NCBI GenBank assembly: GCA_020161665.1
Contig: JAIUPA010000034.1
Span: forward strand, 248,001 to 312,000
Direction: 5' to 3'
DNA from: Pseudomonadota bacterium
GTDB taxonomy: Bacteria > Pseudomonadota > Alphaproteobacteria > Rhizobiales > Rhizobiaceae
Length of the DNA: 64,000 nt
The notes under the pieces are model-generated. The model was not told where the DNA came from. It worked only from the letters and a program-made list of their open reading frames with translations, and made no database searches. A program made the position numbers and the translations under genes. This document shows positions 56,196 to 64,000 of this stretch, piece after piece; the stretch's first letter is position 1, and each line of letters starts with the position of its first letter.

Positions 56196-56503
56196 AGTGG
56201 TTGCTGATCTTCTGGGCCGCACCTGTCGGACTTCTGTTTTCCTGGTATTTCCTGTCGGCCAACGACATGAGCTTCGGCATTTTCATGCTGACGCGGGAAG
56301 CGCACGACCTCGTTTTCAATCTTTACGGCAGCATTCTGGGCATAGACCCGGCGCTTCTGCCGCCCATGGTCTTGCGGGCCATCGTGGTTGATTCGCTGTT
56401 CGTCTTTGCGTTGATTGCCTTTAGGCAGCGTCGCCGCATCTGGTCCTGGTGGAAAGCCCGTCAGGGGGCGGACATAAACGACAGTCTGTCTAACGCGCCC
56501 TGA
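56192..56503 (+). CDS. Small membrane protein, DUF6105-like
   Basis: 103 residues, two membrane segments ([20 protein letters not shown] and [18 protein letters not shown]) with a segment [20 protein letters not shown] between them and a basic tail. This pattern fits a family I recall as DUF6105 in Rhizobiales; the function is unknown. The 3' end overlaps ruvX on the opposite strand by 43 bases. Confidence 0.7.
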   Translation: MKWLLIFWAAPVGLLFSWYFLSANDMSFGIFMLTREAHDLVFNLYGSILGIDPALLPPMVLRAIVVDSLFVFALIAFRQRRRIWSWWKARQGADINDSLSNAP

Positions 56504-56934
56504 AGAATAAAGCTGGCGGCGGCGGAATCGATCCGCTCCTTACGCTGGGCGCGCGACACATCCATTTCCAGAAGAGCCCGCTCGGCGGCAACGGTCGAAA
56601 GCCGCTCATCCCAATACACAAACGGAATATCGGTCTTTTCCGCCATGGAGCGGACAAAGGCGCGGGTGGCCTGAACGCGAGGACCGGCAGAACCGTCCAT
56701 GTTCATGGGCAGGCCGATGACAAAGGCAGCCACCTTTTCCTTTTCGATGAAGGCGAGCAGAACCTCGGCATCCTTGGTGAACTTGACACGCTTGATCACC
56801 GGGCGCGGTGTCGCAAAGCGGCGGGAAAGATCAGACATCGCAAGGCCAATGGTCTTGGTGCCCAGATCGATGCCGGCAATGGCCTGTCCGGGTTTCAGCG
56901 TTTCGGCAAGTTCTTCAATGGTCAAAGTGGTCAT
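56461..56934 (-). CDS. ruvX: Putative pre-16S rRNA nuclease / Holliday junction resolvase RuvX (YqgF)
   Basis: RNase H-like nuclease of 157 residues. Active-site carboxylates are in [33 protein letters not shown] and the terminal [36 protein letters not shown] is the other conserved block. In E. coli the protein matures 16S rRNA; a Holliday junction role was proposed earlier. It is convergent and overlapping with the DUF6105-like gene and divergent from the UPF0173 gene. Confidence 0.93.
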   Translation of the reverse strand: MTTLTIEELAETLKPGQAIAGIDLGTKTIGLAMSDLSRRFATPRPVIKRVKFTKDAEVLLAFIEKEKVAAFVIGLPMNMDGSAGPRVQATRAFVRSMAEKTDIPFVYWDERLSTVAAERALLEMDVSRAQRKERIDSAAASFILQGALDRLSFMSAP

Positions 56935-56990
56935 GCGTCGTGCTATGCCATATATTTCGCCGAGAACAAAATTGCGAAGGGAGCGTTTCT

Positions 56991-57695
56991 ATGAAAATCA
57001 CCTGGCTTGGCCATTCCGCCTTCCGTCTTGAGACGGCAAAGTCGAAGATCCTCATCGATCCCTTCTTCAGCGGTAATCCCGGATTTTCCGGGCTGGACCT
57101 GAAGGATGCGGCGGCGGGCGTGACGCACATCCTGCTGACCCATGGCCACGGCGACCATGTGGGCGATACGCTGGCGCTTGCTGAGGAAAGCGGCGCGGTG
57201 GTCGTTGCCAACTACGATCTGTGCATGTGGCTGCAGCACAAGGGCCTGAAGAACTTTTCGCCGGGCAATACTGGCGGCACCATCGGCATGGATGATTTCA
57301 CGGTCACCTTTACCAACGCGCTCCATTCCTCTGCGGCCATCAGCGAGGATGGTGTGTCGCATTCGCTCGGCAGCGCCAACGGCCTCATGCTGCATGTCGA
57401 AGGCGGCCCGACCGTGTTCCACATGGGCGATACGGATATTTTCTCCGACATGGGGCTGATCAACGAATTGCACCAGCCGGATATCGGCATCGTGCCGATC
57501 GGCGACCGCTTCACCATGGGCGGCGCGGTCGCGGCGCTGGCCTGCCAGCGCTACTTCGGCTTTGAGACGGTGCTGCCCTGCCATTACGGCTCCTTCCCGA
57601 TCATCGATCAGACGCCGGAGAAATTTGTCGCGGGCATGGACGGCACGAAGACGAAGGTGGCCACGCCGAAGCCCGGCGGCTTCGTTTCCTTCTGA
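56991..57695 (+). CDS. UPF0173 metal-dependent hydrolase
   Basis: Metallo-beta-lactamase fold protein of 234 residues. The metal motif is [14 protein letters not shown], with further ligands in [19 protein letters not shown] and LPCHYGSFP. It opens with [14 protein letters not shown], typical of the UPF0173/YtkL group; the start at 56991 fits this and the AAGGGAG ribosome site. The physiological substrate is unknown. It lies before gatC without an obvious terminator. Confidence 0.92.
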   Translation: MKITWLGHSAFRLETAKSKILIDPFFSGNPGFSGLDLKDAAAGVTHILLTHGHGDHVGDTLALAEESGAVVVANYDLCMWLQHKGLKNFSPGNTGGTIGMDDFTVTFTNALHSSAAISEDGVSHSLGSANGLMLHVEGGPTVFHMGDTDIFSDMGLINELHQPDIGIVPIGDRFTMGGAVAALACQRYFGFETVLPCHYGSFPIIDQTPEKFVAGMDGTKTKVATPKPGGFVSF

Positions 57696-57781
57696 TAACC
57701 GTTGCGCGCGGCGGGCATGGACATTATAGCGGGACAATCAATGTCCTGAATTCAGGATGCAGACACACGCCGGAGAATGCC

Positions 57782-58069
57782 ATGTCCGTTGATCTCGCAA
57801 CTGTGAAGCGCGTCGCGCGCCTTGCCCGCATTGCCGTCACCGAAGAGGAAGCCGAGCGCATGACCGGCGAACTCAACGGTATTTTGGGTTTTGTCGAGCA
57901 GTTGGGTGAAGTCAATGTGGAGGGCATCGAACCGATGACCTCCGTCACCCCCATGGACATGAAGAAGCGCGCCGATGCCGTGAATGATGGCGACAAGGCA
58001 GACGATATCGTCGCCAATGCCCCGGTTTCCGAGCGGAATTATTTCCTCGTCCCGAAGGTTGTCGAGTAA
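57782..58069 (+). CDS. gatC: Asp-tRNA(Asn)/Glu-tRNA(Gln) amidotransferase subunit C
   Basis: Small clamp subunit that joins GatA and GatB, 95 residues. Recognisable are [20 protein letters not shown] and the C-terminal [17 protein letters not shown]. It is followed by gatA after 48 bases. gatB is separated from this pair by three unrelated genes about 3 kb away. Confidence 0.95.
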   Translation: MSVDLATVKRVARLARIAVTEEEAERMTGELNGILGFVEQLGEVNVEGIEPMTSVTPMDMKKRADAVNDGDKADDIVANAPVSERNYFLVPKVVE

Positions 58070-58117
58070 TCCCTTTTCGCTGAAAACGCGTCCGATATTT
58101 TCGAAAGTCGTCCGATC

Positions 58118-59599
58118 ATGACCGAACTGACCAGCCTCACCATTGCCGAAGCCCGCACCAAACTTCAGGCCAAGGACATCACCGCCGTTGAACTGACCGA
58201 GGCCTATATCGGTGCCATCGAGGCCGCCAATGCGAAGATCAACGCCTATGTGACGGTCACGCCGGACAAGGCGCGCGACATGGCCAAGGCATCCGACGCG
58301 CGCATCGCTGCGGGCAAGGCCGGTGCGCTGGAAGGCATTCCGCTCGGCATCAAGGATCTGTTCGCCACCAAGGACGTGCACACGCAGGCCTGCTCGCACA
58401 TTCTCGATGGTTTCAAGCCGAAATACGAATCGACGGTGACCCAGAACCTCTGGGATGACGGTGCCGTCATGCTCGGCAAGCTCAACATGGATGAGTTCGC
58501 CATGGGCTCGTCGAACGAAACCTCCTATTATGGCCCGGTCATCAACCCGTGGCGCGAAAATGGCTCCAACCGCCAGATCGTGCCGGGCGGTTCGTCCGGT
58601 GGTTCGGCTGCGGCCGTTGCCGCGCATCTTTGCGCCGGTGCGACCGCCACCGATACGGGCGGTTCGATCCGCCAGCCCGCCGCCTTCACCGGCACCGTCG
58701 GCATCAAGCCCACCTATGGCCGTTGCTCGCGCTGGGGCGTCGTGGCCTTCGCCTCGTCGCTCGATCAGGCTGGTCCGATTGCCCGCGATGTGCGCGACGC
58801 CGCTATCCTTCTGAAGTCGATGGCCTCCACCGATGCCAAGGATACGACCTCCGTCGATCTGCCGGTGCCGGATTATGAAGCCGCCATCGGCCAGTCGCTG
58901 AAGGGCATCAAGATCGGCATTCCGAAGGAATACCGCGTTGACGGCATGCCGGACGAAATTGAAAAGCTGTGGCAACAGGGCATTGCCTGGCTGAAGGATG
59001 CCGGTGCCGAAGTCGTCGACATCACGCTTCCGCACACCAAATACGCTCTGCCTGCCTATTACATCGTGGCTCCGGCAGAAGCATCCTCCAACCTTGCCCG
59101 TTATGACGGCGTTCGCTACGGCCTGCGTGTTGACGGCAAGGACATCGTCGACATGTACGAAAAGACCCGTGCCGAAGGCTTTGGCAAGGAAGTCAAGCGC
59201 CGCATCATGATCGGCACCTACGTGCTCTCGGCCGGTTACTACGATGCCTATTACCTGCAGGCCCAGAAGGTTCGCACGCTGATCAAGCGCGACTTCGAAC
59301 TGGCCTTTGCCGCCGGTGTGGATGCCATCCTGACGCCCGCAACGCCGTCTTCGGCCTTCGGCATCGCCGACGAAACGCTCGCTGCCGATCCGGTGGCCAT
59401 GTACCTGAACGACATCTTTACGGTGACGGTCAACATGGCCGGTCTGCCGGGTCTGTCGGTTCCGGCGGGTCTCGATTCCAAGGGGCTGCCGCTTGGCCTT
59501 CAGTTGATCGGCAAGCCGTTCGAGGAAGAAACGCTGTTCCGCACCGCCTTTGCCATCGAGCAGGCCGCAGGCAAGTTCACGCCCGCCAAGTGGTGGTAA
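58118..59599 (+). CDS. gatA: Asp-tRNA(Asn)/Glu-tRNA(Gln) amidotransferase subunit A
   Basis: Amidase subunit that releases ammonia from glutamine; 493 residues. The Ser-cisSer-Lys triad lies in [15 protein letters not shown] and [18 protein letters not shown] with [16 protein letters not shown]. The C-terminal [19 protein letters not shown] and IGKPFEEE complete the fold. With GatB and GatC it makes Gln-tRNA(Gln) and perhaps Asn-tRNA(Asn). A bidirectional terminator follows. Confidence 0.96.
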   Translation: MTELTSLTIAEARTKLQAKDITAVELTEAYIGAIEAANAKINAYVTVTPDKARDMAKASDARIAAGKAGALEGIPLGIKDLFATKDVHTQACSHILDGFKPKYESTVTQNLWDDGAVMLGKLNMDEFAMGSSNETSYYGPVINPWRENGSNRQIVPGGSSGGSAAAVAAHLCAGATATDTGGSIRQPAAFTGTVGIKPTYGRCSRWGVVAFASSLDQAGPIARDVRDAAILLKSMASTDAKDTTSVDLPVPDYEAAIGQSLKGIKIGIPKEYRVDGMPDEIEKLWQQGIAWLKDAGAEVVDITLPHTKYALPAYYIVAPAEASSNLARYDGVRYGLRVDGKDIVDMYEKTRAEGFGKEVKRRIMIGTYVLSAGYYDAYYLQAQKVRTLIKRDFELAFAAGVDAILTPATPSSAFGIADETLAADPVAMYLNDIFTVTVNMAGLPGLSVPAGLDSKGLPLGLQLIGKPFEEETLFRTAFAIEQAAGKFTPAKWW

Positions 59600-59621
59600 G
59601 CGCAAAGCGCTGACGAAATTG

Positions 59622-59649
59622 AAAACGGCGGCCCTTGAGCCGCCGTTTT
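59622..59649. terminator. Bidirectional terminator between gatA and yjhX
   Basis: AAAACGGCGGC / GCCGCCGTTTT, 11-bp perfect stem with a CCTTGA loop, between two convergent genes. Confidence 0.92.
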
Positions 59650-59654
59650 GCTGT

Positions 59655-59912
59655 TTAACGGTTGTCCGGCTGGGCGCGCACCAGTTCCAGCCCACGTGTC
59701 GTGACGCGATAGGGCCTGCCGCCGGAAGAAGCGATGGCGCGCTTTTGCTTGAGCTTGCGGAAGGTCAAAATGTCGAGGCCGCTGAACACCCAGCCTTCGC
59801 GGGTGTGCAGGTTCAAGCGTTCGATCTTGCCTTCGTCATTGCGGATGATTTCGATCCTGCCGCCTTGTGCCAGCAGGTGAAGAATGCGCTGTTCAGCGCG
59901 AGAGATGTCCAT
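59655..59912 (-). CDS. yjhX: YjhX/TopAI family protein (topoisomerase I inhibitor)
   Basis: 85 residues, the exact length of E. coli YjhX. It begins MDISRAEQRILHLLAQGGRI and ends in VRAQPDNR, as in the E. coli protein to my memory; in between are REGWVFSGLDILTFRKLK and GGRPYRVTTRGLELV. E. coli YjhX was renamed TopAI because it binds topoisomerase I and blocks its activity, with the GNAT protein YjhQ as its antitoxin. Here the gene is divergent from a GNAT gene. The start is ATG 59912; an earlier in-frame start at 59936 would add eight residues. Whether it is toxic in this host is unknown. Confidence 0.88.
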   Translation of the reverse strand: MDISRAEQRILHLLAQGGRIEIIRNDEGKIERLNLHTREGWVFSGLDILTFRKLKQKRAIASSGGRPYRVTTRGLELVRAQPDNR

Positions 59913-59959
59913 GATCTTTGTCCGTGGTAGCGCCAATGAAGGCGCACAAAAACGTTTCC

Positions 59960-59976
59960 CGTATCAAGCTGATACG
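59960..59976. promoter_or_regulatory. Inverted repeat in the yjhX-GNAT divergent promoter region
   Basis: CGTATCA-AGC-TGATACG, perfect 7-bp arms, 48 bases upstream of yjhX. A second inverted repeat, GGGCG / CGCCC, lies at 60068-60084. Either could be an operator shared by the divergent genes. Confidence 0.4.
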
Positions 59977-60167
59977 AGGGTTCGTTTTGTTCGGGCCCGG
60001 CACGCAATGACTTGCGGCGGGGCCTTTACCGGGACTGCATTCGGTTAGACATCCAAACTCCAATAATGGGCGAATTTTACGCCCGACTTGTTAACCGCGT
60101 CAAGGTGATGCGCTGGCGCAATCGCCTTAGAGGTGTTTTACTGTGTCGAACCCACACGGAATAAGTG

Positions 60168-60686
60168 ATGATCAACATTCGCGCGGCACGTCAGGATGAG
60201 ACCCTGCTTTTGCGGGATGTTGGCCTGCGCGCCTGGGCATTCGCCGTGAGCGGAATGGACGTGAACCCCGCGATGCAGGTCGCCGCCGAGGCCGCTTTCG
60301 AAAGCTTCGCCGTCAACCACTGGCTGACGATCTCCGTGGTGGAGGATGATGGCGTCATGGCAGGCTGGGCGGCGCGTGAAAAGCTGGACGAGACGATCAC
60401 CGATTTCTGGATCGATCCGGACCATCAACGGCGCGGTCTGGGCACCGCACTTCTGGCGGCGGTGGAGGCCGACATTCTCCATCAGGGGTTTGATACGGCT
60501 GAGCTGCAAACCCATGCCCGCAACGCCGCCATCGCCTTCTTCGAGCGCGGCGGTTATACGATCCGCTGGCTGTCGGTCGCCTATTCCCCGAAGCTTGACC
60601 GTGACGTGGAAACGGTGGGGCTCTCCAAGCGGCTCGATGGGGGAGACGACGATGCCGTTTACGGGATGACGAGCCGTATTCAGTGA
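60168..60686 (+). CDS. GNAT family N-acetyltransferase (possible partner of YjhX)
   Basis: 172 residues with the acetyl-CoA binding motif DHQRRGLGTALLAAVE and the C-terminal strand AAIAFFERGGYTIRWLSVAY. The ATG at 60168 is preferred to the GTG directly before it. The substrate is unknown. By position, divergent from yjhX with 255 bases between, it could be the counterpart of the antitoxin YjhQ, which is also a GNAT protein, but in E. coli the two are in one operon and I cannot show orthology. Its 3' end overlaps the DUF1294 gene by seven bases. Confidence 0.85.
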   Translation: MINIRAARQDETLLLRDVGLRAWAFAVSGMDVNPAMQVAAEAAFESFAVNHWLTISVVEDDGVMAGWAAREKLDETITDFWIDPDHQRRGLGTALLAAVEADILHQGFDTAELQTHARNAAIAFFERGGYTIRWLSVAYSPKLDRDVETVGLSKRLDGGDDDAVYGMTSRIQ

Positions 60687-60958
60687 GTACGGTTGACAAG
60701 CCAAACGGCCACTGCCGCAATCTGCAGCAAGGCGATCCCGATCAATAGGCTTGCGAAGGGTTGCTTGCGGGTCTTGTGGCGAAACACCTGCCGCGCGACG
60801 AGCGCACCGGCGCTGCCGCCGAGAAAAGCCATCAGAAGCAGCGTCGATTCCGGAACACGCCGTTCCCCATGAATGGCGGCCCGCTTGTCGAACCAGAAGG
60901 TCGCAAAGGCGATGATGTTGATGACAAGAAGAAACGGGGCGATCAGGAGGCTGGACAT
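60680..60958 (-). CDS. DUF1294 family membrane protein
   Basis: 92 residues, about three membrane helices (SSLLIAPFLLVINIIAFATF, LLLMAFLGGSAGALVARQVF and a C-terminal one). The conserved block FDKRAAIHGERRVPESTLLL and RHKTRKQPF mark DUF1294. The function is unknown. It is convergent with the GNAT gene and divergent from gatB. Confidence 0.88.
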   Translation of the reverse strand: MSSLLIAPFLLVINIIAFATFWFDKRAAIHGERRVPESTLLLMAFLGGSAGALVARQVFRHKTRKQPFASLLIGIALLQIAAVAVWLVNRTH

Positions 60959-61057
60959 GACTTTCCCTAGCCCGGCGCGGTTGAAAAAGCGTTGCGCCGC
61001 AGCGCCAATTGCTCTACCTCAACAGAACTTTCCGTGAAGTCGAGACAAGAGCATATC

Positions 61058-62560
61058 ATGACCATCGTTGACGTTCGCACCCCCGACCCGAAGCGTTTTA
61101 TCCCCGGTGCCACCGGCGATTGGGAGATCGTTATCGGCATGGAGGTCCATGCCCAGGTCACCAGCAATTCCAAGCTGTTCTCCGGCGCGTCCACGCTGTT
61201 TGGCAATGCGCCGAACGCGAACGTTTCGCTGGTGGATGCTGCCATGCCGGGCATGCTGCCGGTCATCAACGAGGAATGCGTCCGTCAAGCCGTGCGCACA
61301 GGTTTGGGCCTGAAGGCGCAGATCAACAAGCGCTCGATCTTTGACCGCAAGAACTATTTCTACCCGGACCTGCCGCAGGGCTACCAGATCTCGCAGTTCA
61401 AGGACCCGATTGTCGGCGAGGGCAAGATCATCATCTCGCTCGGCCCGGATCGTCAGGGTAATTTCGAGGACATCGAAATCGGCATTGAGCGCCTGCATCT
61501 GGAGCAGGACGCCGGCAAGTCCATGCACGACCAGCACCCCACCATGTCCTTCGTGGACCTGAACCGTTCGGGCGTGGCGCTGATGGAAATCGTCTCCAAG
61601 CCGGATATGCGTTCGTCGGATGAGGCCAAGGCCTATCTCACCAAGCTGCGCTCCATCGTGCGTTACCTCGGCACCTGCGATGGCAACATGGACGAAGGCT
61701 CCATGCGCGCCGATGTGAACGTCTCCGTGCGCAAGCCGGGTGGCGAATTTGGCACGCGTTGCGAAATCAAGAACGTCAACTCGATCCGTTTTGTCGGTCA
61801 GGCTATCGAGTACGAAGCCCGCCGCCAGATCGGCATTCTGGAAGATGGCGGCAGCATCGATCAGGAAACCCGCCTGTTCGACCCGACCAAGGGCGAGACG
61901 CGTTCCATGCGCTCCAAGGAAGATGCGCATGATTATCGCTATTTCCCGGACCCGGACCTTCTGCCGCTCGAATTCGACGATGCCTTCGTCGAAGCCCTGA
62001 AGGCCGACCTGCCGGAACTGCCAGATGACAAGAAGGCGCGTCTGGTCGAAAGCCTCGGCCTGTCCGTCTATGACGCTTCGGTTCTGGTGTCGGAAAAGGC
62101 GATTGCCGATTACTTCGAAGCCGTGGCGGCCGGTCGCGACGCCAAGGCGGCAGCCAACTGGGTCATCAACGACCTCATGGGCGCGCTGAACAAGGCAGGC
62201 AAGGCCATTGAAGAAACCCCGGTTTCTCCGGCCCAGCTCGGCGGCATTATCGATCTCATCAAGGACGGCACCATCTCGGGCAAGATCGCCAAGGATCTGT
62301 TTGAAATCGTCTGGAACGAGGGCGGTGATCCGGCGGAACTGGTTGAAAGCCGCGGCATGAAGCAGGTGACGGATACCGGCGCCATCGAAAAGGCCGTGGA
62401 CGATATCATCGCCGCCAACCCGGATCAGGTTGCCAAGGTCAAGGCCAAGCCCACGCTGGCGGGCTGGTTCGTCGGTCAGGTTATGAAGGCCACGGGTGGC
62501 AAGGCCAACCCGCAGGCCGTTCAGGAGCTGGTCAAGGCCAAGCTTGGGATTGAAGAGTAA
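61058..62560 (+). CDS. gatB: Asp-tRNA(Asn)/Glu-tRNA(Gln) amidotransferase subunit B
   Basis: Kinase and tRNA-binding subunit of the amidotransferase, 500 residues. Seen are [20 protein letters not shown], the [17 protein letters not shown] block, [14 protein letters not shown] and [20 protein letters not shown], then the tail YqeY-like domain. The start [14 protein letters not shown] at 61058 fits the family better than the frame start at 60992. The TAA stop forms the first bases of a repeat element. Confidence 0.96.
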   Translation: MTIVDVRTPDPKRFIPGATGDWEIVIGMEVHAQVTSNSKLFSGASTLFGNAPNANVSLVDAAMPGMLPVINEECVRQAVRTGLGLKAQINKRSIFDRKNYFYPDLPQGYQISQFKDPIVGEGKIIISLGPDRQGNFEDIEIGIERLHLEQDAGKSMHDQHPTMSFVDLNRSGVALMEIVSKPDMRSSDEAKAYLTKLRSIVRYLGTCDGNMDEGSMRADVNVSVRKPGGEFGTRCEIKNVNSIRFVGQAIEYEARRQIGILEDGGSIDQETRLFDPTKGETRSMRSKEDAHDYRYFPDPDLLPLEFDDAFVEALKADLPELPDDKKARLVESLGLSVYDASVLVSEKAIADYFEAVAAGRDAKAAANWVINDLMGALNKAGKAIEETPVSPAQLGGIIDLIKDGTISGKIAKDLFEIVWNEGGDPAELVESRGMKQVTDTGAIEKAVDDIIAANPDQVAKVKAKPTLAGWFVGQVMKATGGKANPQAVQELVKAKLGIEE

Positions 62561-62601
62561 TTCCAGCAAAAGTGTAAAACGGTTTTGCGTCCGGAATTAC
62601 G
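62558..62601. repeat. Palindromic repeat, tandem copy 1
   Basis: 44 bases beginning TAATTCCAGCAAAAGTG and ending GCGTCCGGAATTACG, with imperfect inverted ends (TAATTCC / GGAATTA) and AAAA / TTTT inside. Its first three bases are the gatB stop codon. The copy at 62613 differs at two positions. Confidence 0.85.
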
Positions 62602-62612
62602 GTGCAAAAATG

Positions 62613-62656
62613 TAATTCCAGCAAAAGTGTGAAGCGGTTTTGCGTCCGGAATTACG
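62613..62656. repeat. Palindromic repeat, tandem copy 2
   Basis: Second copy of the 44-base element after an 11-base spacer, in the same orientation; differences are only in the centre (GTGTAAAACGG against GTGTGAAGCGG). The core is related to the element at 54049. This family is common between genes in Rhizobiales to my knowledge. Confidence 0.85.
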
Positions 62657-62688
62657 AGAGAGACAAGAATAAAGAAGGGGCACCCGCG

Positions 62689-63192
62689 ATGTTCTTCGTC
62701 CGCACGGCTTCCAGAGAGGATTTGGGCAAAGTGCGGGCGTTGCTCGCCGATGCCTTCCACGCCACCTATGACGCGCTTTATGGGCCGCAGAAGGTGCAGG
62801 AACTGATCGACGGCTGGCAATCGCTGGCCGCCCTTGAGCATCGCCTCGATGCGCCGGGTTCGGAATTCCTTGTCGCGGATGACGGCAAGCGCATCGGCGG
62901 CATGGCCTATGCCCAGCGCCGTAACACGCGCCCCGAAACGGTGATTCTCCATCAGCTTTATGTGCACCCGGATTGCCACCGTCAGGGCATTGGTCGCGAT
63001 ATTTTCGCGGAGATCGAAAGCTGCTTTCCCGGTGCCGATCTGATGGAACTTGAAGTCGAGCCGAAGAACGAGAAGGCGATTGCCTTCTATCTGGCGCACG
63101 GCTTTGAGCCGGTAGAGGAAGTCACGATCGAGACCGGCCCCGCCAAGGGGCTGCAGGCGCTGATCATGCGCAAGGCGCTCGAAACTTTTTGA
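62689..63192 (+). CDS. GNAT family N-acetyltransferase
   Basis: 167 residues. The acetyl-CoA motif is YVHPDCHRQGIGRDIFAEIE, followed by ELEVEPKNEKAIAFYLAHGF, the classic GNAT C-terminal half. The start MFFVRTASREDLGKVRALL at 62689 is chosen for its GAAGGGG ribosome site; the frame is open further upstream, but that part is repeat sequence. It lies ten bases before another GNAT gene. The substrate is unknown. Confidence 0.88.
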   Translation: MFFVRTASREDLGKVRALLADAFHATYDALYGPQKVQELIDGWQSLAALEHRLDAPGSEFLVADDGKRIGGMAYAQRRNTRPETVILHQLYVHPDCHRQGIGRDIFAEIESCFPGADLMELEVEPKNEKAIAFYLAHGFEPVEEVTIETGPAKGLQALIMRKALETF

Positions 63193-63202
63193 GGCAACGA
63201 CC

Positions 63203-63658
63203 ATGGACATGACGATTCGCGAGGCGCGTGAGGACGACATCCCGGCGCTGGTGGCGATTTATGCTGCCGATGAATTTGGTCATGGCGACAGCACGGACCC
63301 GGCACTATTGCCGTTATATTCCAGTGCTTTCGCGGCAATTTCGGAATCAAGTGCGGAGACGCTTTACGTAGCGGAAGCCGGGGGCGAAATCATCGGCACG
63401 TTCCAGATCCTGATGACGACGACGCTCACCGGACGCGGCACGACGGCCATGATCATCGAGGCGGTTCAAACGCGCTCGGACCAGCGCGGCAAGGGCATTG
63501 GCGCGAAAATGATGGCGTTTTGCATTGCCGAGGCGAGGGCACGCGGGGCATCGCTGGTGCAACTCACCTCCAATGTCAGCCGCACGGATGCGCACCGCTT
63601 TTATGAACGTCTGGGGTTCACGCGCTCCCATGCCGGTTTCAAGATGAAATTGACGTAG
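63203..63658 (+). CDS. GNAT family N-acetyltransferase
   Basis: 151 residues: IREAREDDIPALVAIYAADE at the front, the acetyl-CoA motif VQTRSDQRGKGIGAKMMAFC, and TSNVSRTDAHRFYERLGFTR at the end. The closest named relatives by pattern are small-molecule or aminoglycoside-type acetyltransferases, but no substrate can be assigned. Co-transcribed with the gene before it. Confidence 0.88.
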   Translation: MDMTIREAREDDIPALVAIYAADEFGHGDSTDPALLPLYSSAFAAISESSAETLYVAEAGGEIIGTFQILMTTTLTGRGTTAMIIEAVQTRSDQRGKGIGAKMMAFCIAEARARGASLVQLTSNVSRTDAHRFYERLGFTRSHAGFKMKLT

Positions 63659-63760
63659 AAGGCTCGCGCTTTCGCCCTTGGAATCACTGGACAAGCCTTG
63701 CCTTGCGCGGCATAAGCAGATGTGAAAACGGCCTTGCGCCGAAGTCTTCGAGGACGGGAT

Positions 63761-64000
63761 ATGAAACAGCTTATCACGCAGATTTTCACCTGGTGGAATG
63801 GCCAGACGATTGGCACGCGCTTCTTTACCTGGCGCAAGGGCACCAAAGTCGGCACGGATGAGCTTGGCAATACCTATTATAAAGGCCCGATGACCACCTG
63901 GGGCAAGGAGCGTCGCTGGGTTGTCTATAACGGCTACGCCGACGCCTCGGCCATTCCGGCAGGCTGGCACGGCTGGATGCACTATCGCACCGACACCCCG
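63761..64000 (+). CDS. NDUFA12-type accessory subunit of complex I (5' part)
   Basis: Open to the window edge; the first 80 residues are seen. They start MKQLITQIFTWWNGQTIGTR and continue with GTKVGTDELGNTYYKGPMTT, RRWVVYNGYADASAIPAGWH and GWMHYRTDTP, which is the NDUFA12/B17.2 domain found in mitochondrial complex I and in alphaproteobacteria. A GAGGA ribosome site precedes the ATG. It probably helps assemble or stabilise complex I, whose core genes are at 10.3-25.3 kb. Confidence 0.92.
   Translation, partial: MKQLITQIFTWWNGQTIGTRFFTWRKGTKVGTDELGNTYYKGPMTTWGKERRWVVYNGYADASAIPAGWHGWMHYRTDTP

Noticed and set aside
59980..59992. GTTC-GTTTT-GTTC upstream of yjhX, like a LexA box
   Set aside because: The spacing is 5 bases, not the 7 needed for the GTTC-N7-GTTC operator.
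62602..62688. Longer N-terminus for the GNAT gene at 62689
   Set aside because: The extra 29 codons are made of repeat-element sequence and the good ribosome site is at 62673-62680.

Overview
The window is ordinary, gene-dense chromosome of an alphaproteobacterium of the order Hyphomicrobiales (Rhizobiales), most like the Rhizobiaceae. This rests on the lon-hupB-nuo order, the NuoE C-terminal extension, the pleD/divK pair, DUF3572, GAAC-N7-GAAC LexA boxes, CTTGAC-type -35 elements and rhizobial palindromic repeats. Genus and species cannot be fixed by reading. There is no phage, insertion sequence, CRISPR array or pseudogene.

Layout. 1-9.1 kb: lon, hupB, a secreted phytase/esterase-like protein, a metallophosphatase with a kinase-USP fusion, and an aminotransferase. 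9.1-10.0 kb: two tRNA-Val genes (minus) and two identical tRNA-Asp genes (plus). 10.3-25.3 kb: the complete 14-subunit complex I operon nuoA-N, with one small ORF between nuoD and nuoE. 25.3-36.2 kb: birA, RNase J, methylmalonyl-CoA epimerase, proS, lolC/E, lolD, a LexA-box-controlled 28-residue membrane peptide, and dnaE. 36.2-41.1 kb: L,D-transpeptidase, dinB with its own LexA box, DUF3572, divK and pleD. 41.1-42.3 kb: an AT-rich interval with a probable sRNA, then rpmG. 42.3-54 kb, mostly minus strand: MFS transporter, NUDIX, rnr, topA, dprA, plsY, and the pair pyrB with a catalytically degenerate pyrC (pyrX type). 54-64 kb: an AidB-like dehydrogenase, small membrane proteins, ruvX, an UPF0173 hydrolase, gatC-gatA and gatB, a YjhX/TopAI homologue divergent from a GNAT protein, two more GNAT genes, and the start of an NDUFA12-type complex I accessory subunit.

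How the genes work together. Respiratory complex I dominates, with an accessory subunit at the far right end. Replication and repair genes (dnaE, dinB, topA, dprA, ruvX) are interspersed with cell-cycle regulators (divK, pleD) and RNA or translation genes (rnj, rnr, proS, gatCAB, rpmG). The most interesting observation is the short membrane peptide at 32378-32464: its promoter carries a LexA box of the same form as the one before dinB, so it looks like an SOS-induced division inhibitor or membrane toxin comparable in design to Caulobacter SidA or E. coli TisB. Two intergenic structured RNAs (28362-28512 minus, about 41677-41816 plus) and the TopAI-GNAT pair are the next most interesting.
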